A stretch of 64,000 bases of DNA from Streptomyces sp. NBC_00306 (GTDB lineage Bacteria > Actinomycetota > Actinomycetes > Streptomycetales > Streptomycetaceae). Positions 61,394-64,000 of this stretch are shown here, in pieces. The DNA is taken from NCBI RefSeq assembly GCF_036169555.1, contig NZ_CP108032.1:3720001-3784000 (forward strand). The letters run 5' to 3'. Numbering within the stretch: the first letter of the stretch is position 1; each line of letters opens with the position of its first letter. A program made the position numbers and the translations under genes. The notes below the pieces were generated by a model. That model was not told the DNA's origin. It did not search any database and saw only the letters and a list, made by a program, of their open reading frames with translations.

Positions 61394-61542
61394 ATCGCTC
61401 CGTCCGTCGGGGCAGGTGGGCAGGTCCGGACCGGCCGGTGCCGTCTCCCATACTGCCCGCAACACCGTTGCCGGACCGGGTGGTTGACGAGGAGGGCCGG
61501 TCGCCCGGATCGCACCGGGCTCCTCGCAGGGCGGCCGTCGGG

Positions 61543-62424
61543 TCAGCCGGCGAGGGTGATGTCCGAGGCAAGCGTGCCCCACAGGCCGTCGAACCAAGCC
61601 TGCGACTGGATCACAAAGGATTCGTCCCGCGCCTCACCGGCGCGCTCGAAGGCGAACAGCAGCGAGTCACTGCCGAGCGCGTCGTAGATCACGGTGGTGG
61701 TGTCGCCGATCTGCTCCTCGCGCTTCGTCACGGTGTAGTACGCGAACAAGGCTTCGGAGCCGTTCAGCAGATAGAGCTTCACGGGCGGGGTGAAGGGCAG
61801 CGCCTTCAGTGTGACGTCGACGTCGATGCCGCGGGTCGTACGCAGCGCCCGGAGGCTGGAGCGCAGGACCCGGCCGTGACTGTTGCGCAGCGACAGCCAG
61901 TGCTCGTGGACCTTGCTCTCGTCCGCCGCGTTCTCGGCGGGCCGGGGGAAGGCGAGGTCCAGATCGCGCGAGGGCAGCAGCAGCCGGACGGTCACGCTCT
62001 CGGGGGTGACCTGGCCCGAGCGCATCAGCTGCAACGGGTCGGCGAGCGCCAGATTCAGCGACTCGGCGGTCAGACAGATCGCGTCGATGGTCACATGCGG
62101 GGCCTGGAACGCCTCCATCACCCGCGGCCGCAGCCCGGCAGCCGTCTGCTGCGGTTCCGTCGAGGCCTCCGCCTCGCTCGGCGGCGCGATGCGCGCCGGG
62201 GCACCCCGGACTCCGGCGGTGAGCAGACCCGCGTTCCGGAGCAGGTCGAGCGCCTGACGGATCGCCCGGCGCTCGACGCCGAATTCGTCGGCCAGGATCT
62301 CCTGCGTGGGCATCCGCTCGCCGGCCCTGAGGCGGCCGGTCCGGATGCGCTCGGTCAGGATGTCGGCCACCTCGTGCGGCGAGGGCTTTCTGGTGCCGTT
62401 GAGTGCACTGTGCTCGTGGGTCAC
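61543..62424 (-). CDS. GntR-family transcriptional regulator
   Basis: A 293-residue regulator starting with GTG. The winged-helix domain is at about residues 15-80: HEVADILTERIRTGRLRAGERMPTQEILADEFGVERRAIRQALDLLRNAGLL. The C-terminal domain (about 100-290) lacks the usual UTRA or FCD signature and is a specific type seen in actinobacteria (DLDLAFPRPAENAADESKVHEHWLSLRNSHG, VKLYLLNGSEALFAYYTV). Several ACAACTT-type half-sites upstream suggest autoregulation. The effector is unknown. Confidence 0.88.
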   Translation of the reverse strand: MTHEHSALNGTRKPSPHEVADILTERIRTGRLRAGERMPTQEILADEFGVERRAIRQALDLLRNAGLLTAGVRGAPARIAPPSEAEASTEPQQTAAGLRPRVMEAFQAPHVTIDAICLTAESLNLALADPLQLMRSGQVTPESVTVRLLLPSRDLDLAFPRPAENAADESKVHEHWLSLRNSHGRVLRSSLRALRTTRGIDVDVTLKALPFTPPVKLYLLNGSEALFAYYTVTKREEQIGDTTTVIYDALGSDSLLFAFERAGEARDESFVIQSQAWFDGLWGTLASDITLAG

Positions 62425-62435
62425 AACAGAACGCT

Positions 62436-62517
62436 ACAACTTCTGACCATCTAGCGGGAGTTACCTGCAAGTTGTTTATGAACTGCAACCAAGTGGGGAC
62501 AACTTCAATGAAGTTGG
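62436..62517. promoter_or_regulatory. Cluster of ACAACTT/AAGTTGT half-sites upstream of the GntR gene
   Basis: ACAACTT occurs at 62436-62442 and 62499-62505, and its complement AAGTTGT at 62469-62475 with AAGTTGG at 62511-62517. The last pair forms AACTTC-AAT-GAAGTT, a perfect palindrome at 62501-62515. The block is AT-rich and lies 12-93 bases upstream of the GntR start. Confidence 0.6.
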
Positions 62518-62652
62518 TCGCTACTTGGCCGGTCGGCCGACCCGCCCGGCTGTTCGTAGCTCCGCTGCTCCCCGTCCACCGTCGTACGGGTGCCGCGTGC
62601 GGACGAATCCGCACCTCTGCCGTTCCACTCCCCAGCCCGAGGAGGGATCGCC

Positions 62653-62820
62653 GTGCCCCTGATCGCCCTTTTTGTCGAGCAGTACGTGCAGCTGCGGTAC
62701 GGCTTCGTCGCCGCCGTAGGGCTCGCTCTGCTGACCATCGGAGTCAAGGCCGAGAACGCCACCTGCGCCGGCATCGGCGGCATTCTCCTCATCACGCCCG
62801 CCATCAGCGCCGGCAGCTGA
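62653..62820 (+). CDS. Small membrane protein, 55 residues
   Basis: A short protein from the GTG at 62653, preceded by GAGGAGGGA. It consists of a polar start (MPLIALFVEQYVQLRYG) and two hydrophobic stretches, FVAAVGLALLTIGVKAE and CAGIGGILLITPAIS. Similar small proteins are common in Streptomyces next to regulators, without known function. The gene is divergent from the GntR regulator and shares its AT-rich upstream region, so the regulator may control it. Confidence 0.7.
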   Translation: MPLIALFVEQYVQLRYGFVAAVGLALLTIGVKAENATCAGIGGILLITPAISAGS

Positions 62821-62972
62821 CAGGCACAACTCCCCACGCACCACCGAGCGCACCGAGCGCAACCCCCGCCCGGACATCACCGCGCGAGCGGCCCCCGCGC
62901 CGCAGACGTCACAGGTGTCCGGGCACTCCATGCCCCTGACGTCGGAACGTGCCCGGGCACACCTCGCAGACC

Positions 62973-64000
62973 TCAGAAGACGTCCGGGCACCACGCGCGC
63001 CTCGACGTACGGAACACCCCGTCCGCCACCCGCGCCGCTCCCGCCGTGTTCTCCTCCACCCGGCCGAGCGCCGTCAGCCGTACCGCCGACTCGTCGCCCA
63101 GGTACAGCGTCCCCAACTCCGCGATGTCCAGGGTCAGATCCGGGGTGTCCGTCGACGGGGCGCAGGTCGCGCCCTCCGGGGACGCGTCCAGGCGGAAGCG
63201 GCCGCCCGCCAGGCCCATCCGGTCGTGGAGCTCCAGCACCAGCGTGCCCGAGCTTTCGTACGTACGGGCTTCCAGCGCCCGTACGACGTCCAGGATCCGC
63301 ACCCACAGGAAGTCGGCGTGCGTCAGGATCCGCGCCGCCCTCGGGTCCGGGAGGAGCAGGGGGAGGAGGTCGTCCGGGGCGCGGCTGCCCGACTTCACCG
63401 TGGTGATCCAGTCGACCGAGCAGACGAAGTGCCACAGCGCGCGCTCCGCGCCCGGGGTGAGCGCCAGCAGTTCGCGTACCGACGCCGTGTTCAGCGGCTG
63501 CTTGGCGTCTCCCCAGCGGTCGTCCGCCCGGTAGGAGAGCAGGCCCTCGATCTCGCCGGACGCCGCGCGGTAAACGGCGTAGAACGGCTCGGTCCACGGG
63601 TCGCCCGGCGGCAGGGCCTGGCCCGTGTGGAGCTGCCACCAGCGCTCGTCGCGGCTCACGAAGCCCGGCTGCACGGCGGCGAGGCGCTGATGCAGTTCCG
63701 GACCGAGCTTGCGGACGTCGGTGCCGTCCACCAGGTCGACACGGCCGCCGTCGGACGGGCCGGACCAGCGCGGGTCGATACCCGTGCGCGGGACGTCGAC
63801 GGACCACTCGGTGAGCCAGGCAGCGGGCCCGAAGCCGTACCGGCCGTAGATGGGGTACTCCGCGGCGATCAGCGTCGACACCACGTCACCGCGCTCCTTG
63901 GCCTCCGCCAGGTCCGCGGTCATCATCCGGCTGAGCAGCCCGCGGCGGCGATGGGTGGGGCTGACGGTGACGTTGGAGACGGCGTTCGCGGCCACCGTGC
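62973..64000 (-). CDS. Eis-like GNAT acetyltransferase, N-terminus outside window
   Basis: The last 342 codons of an Eis-type protein; the start lies beyond the right edge. It begins within the first GNAT domain: ANAVSNVTVSPTHRRRGLLSRMMTADLAEAKERGD holds the acetyl-CoA loop. PIYGRYGFGPAAWLTEWSVDVPR follows, then the second GNAT domain and a sterol-carrier-like C-terminal domain (TLVLELHDRMGLAGGRFRL, DLTLDIAELGTLYLG) ending WCPDVF. The C-terminal carboxylate acts in catalysis in mycobacterial Eis. Such enzymes acetylate amines, including aminoglycosides. Confidence 0.9.
   Translation of the reverse strand, partial: TVAANAVSNVTVSPTHRRRGLLSRMMTADLAEAKERGDVVSTLIAAEYPIYGRYGFGPAAWLTEWSVDVPRTGIDPRWSGPSDGGRVDLVDGTDVRKLGPELHQRLAAVQPGFVSRDERWWQLHTGQALPPGDPWTEPFYAVYRAASGEIEGLLSYRADDRWGDAKQPLNTASVRELLALTPGAERALWHFVCSVDWITTVKSGSRAPDDLLPLLLPDPRAARILTHADFLWVRILDVVRALEARTYESSGTLVLELHDRMGLAGGRFRLDASPEGATCAPSTDTPDLTLDIAELGTLYLGDESAVRLTALGRVEENTAGAARVADGVFRTSRRAWCPDVF

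Overview
The window is high-GC actinobacterial DNA and almost certainly Streptomyces. The genes are GC-rich with frequent GTG starts. They include mycothiol synthesis (mshA), the redox-sensing trio hbpS-senS-senR, the multiple-sugar ABC ATPase msiK, the c-di-GMP cyclase cdgB and the phoU/phoR-phoP/mtpA cluster. From memory, the gene order follows the S. coelicolor SCO42xx region read in descending order; this was not checked by alignment. It is a core chromosomal region with few accessory insertions.

Layout. (a) 1-6.1 kb: an amino-sugar locus with a sugar-binding lipoprotein (cut by the left edge), a SIS-domain protein, nagK, nagA, a PfkB sugar-phosphate kinase and a class II aldolase, plus two DasR-type operators. 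(b) 6.1-12.9 kb: a carbohydrate-binding-like membrane protein, the GAF-PAS-GGDEF protein CdgB, a flavin reductase, ArfB, TerD and a secreted M1 peptidase, separated by short repeat arrays. (c) 13-15.8 kb: hbpS divergent from senS-senR. (d) 15.9-21.9 kb: oxidoreductases, a GNAT enzyme and a frameshifted APH-type kinase. (e) 22-23.8 kb: tRNA-Thr and a stand-alone TnpB element with a likely guide RNA at its right end. (f) 24-28.4 kb: msiK with a DasR-type site, a small secreted protein, a nucleotidyltransferase and a DoxX-type membrane protein. (g) 28.4-33.1 kb: carD, ispD, ispF, cysS and rlmB, all on the minus strand. (h) 33.7-37.8 kb: a lipoprotein, phoP/phoR divergent from phoU, and the metallothionein-like mtpA. 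(i) 37.8-47.5 kb: a secreted amidase-like protein, small enzymes, phosphoglycerate mutase, two MFS transporters and a Tat-exported beta-helix protein. (j) 47.5-48.45 kb: a gene-free block of long tandem repeats. (k) 48.45-64 kb: ybjN/mshA, a methyltransferase, an NlpC/P60 hydrolase, a PP2C phosphatase, an Xre regulator with a perfect palindromic operator, a TetR-controlled DrrAB-type exporter, a GntR regulator and an Eis-like acetyltransferase cut by the right edge.

How the parts connect. The 5' locus encodes every step from an imported N-acetylhexosamine to triose phosphates: binding protein, 6-kinase, deacetylase, SIS isomerase/deaminase, 1-kinase and aldolase. This layout matches the N-acetylgalactosamine (Aga) route as well as the GlcNAc route. 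DasR-like sites lie at nagK, at the divergent binding-protein/SIS promoter and 20 kb away at msiK, whose product energises sugar ABC importers that lack their own ATPase. Other strong regulatory signals are PHO-box repeats between phoR and phoU, a BldD/Crp-like palindrome upstream of cdgB and operator-like inverted repeats at the Xre, TetR and GntR genes. No CRISPR array, prophage, rRNA operon or biosynthetic cluster was seen. The best candidates for something undescribed are the putative GalNAc-type pathway with its dispersed DasR control, the small ORF between senS and senR, and the TnpB/guide-RNA element.
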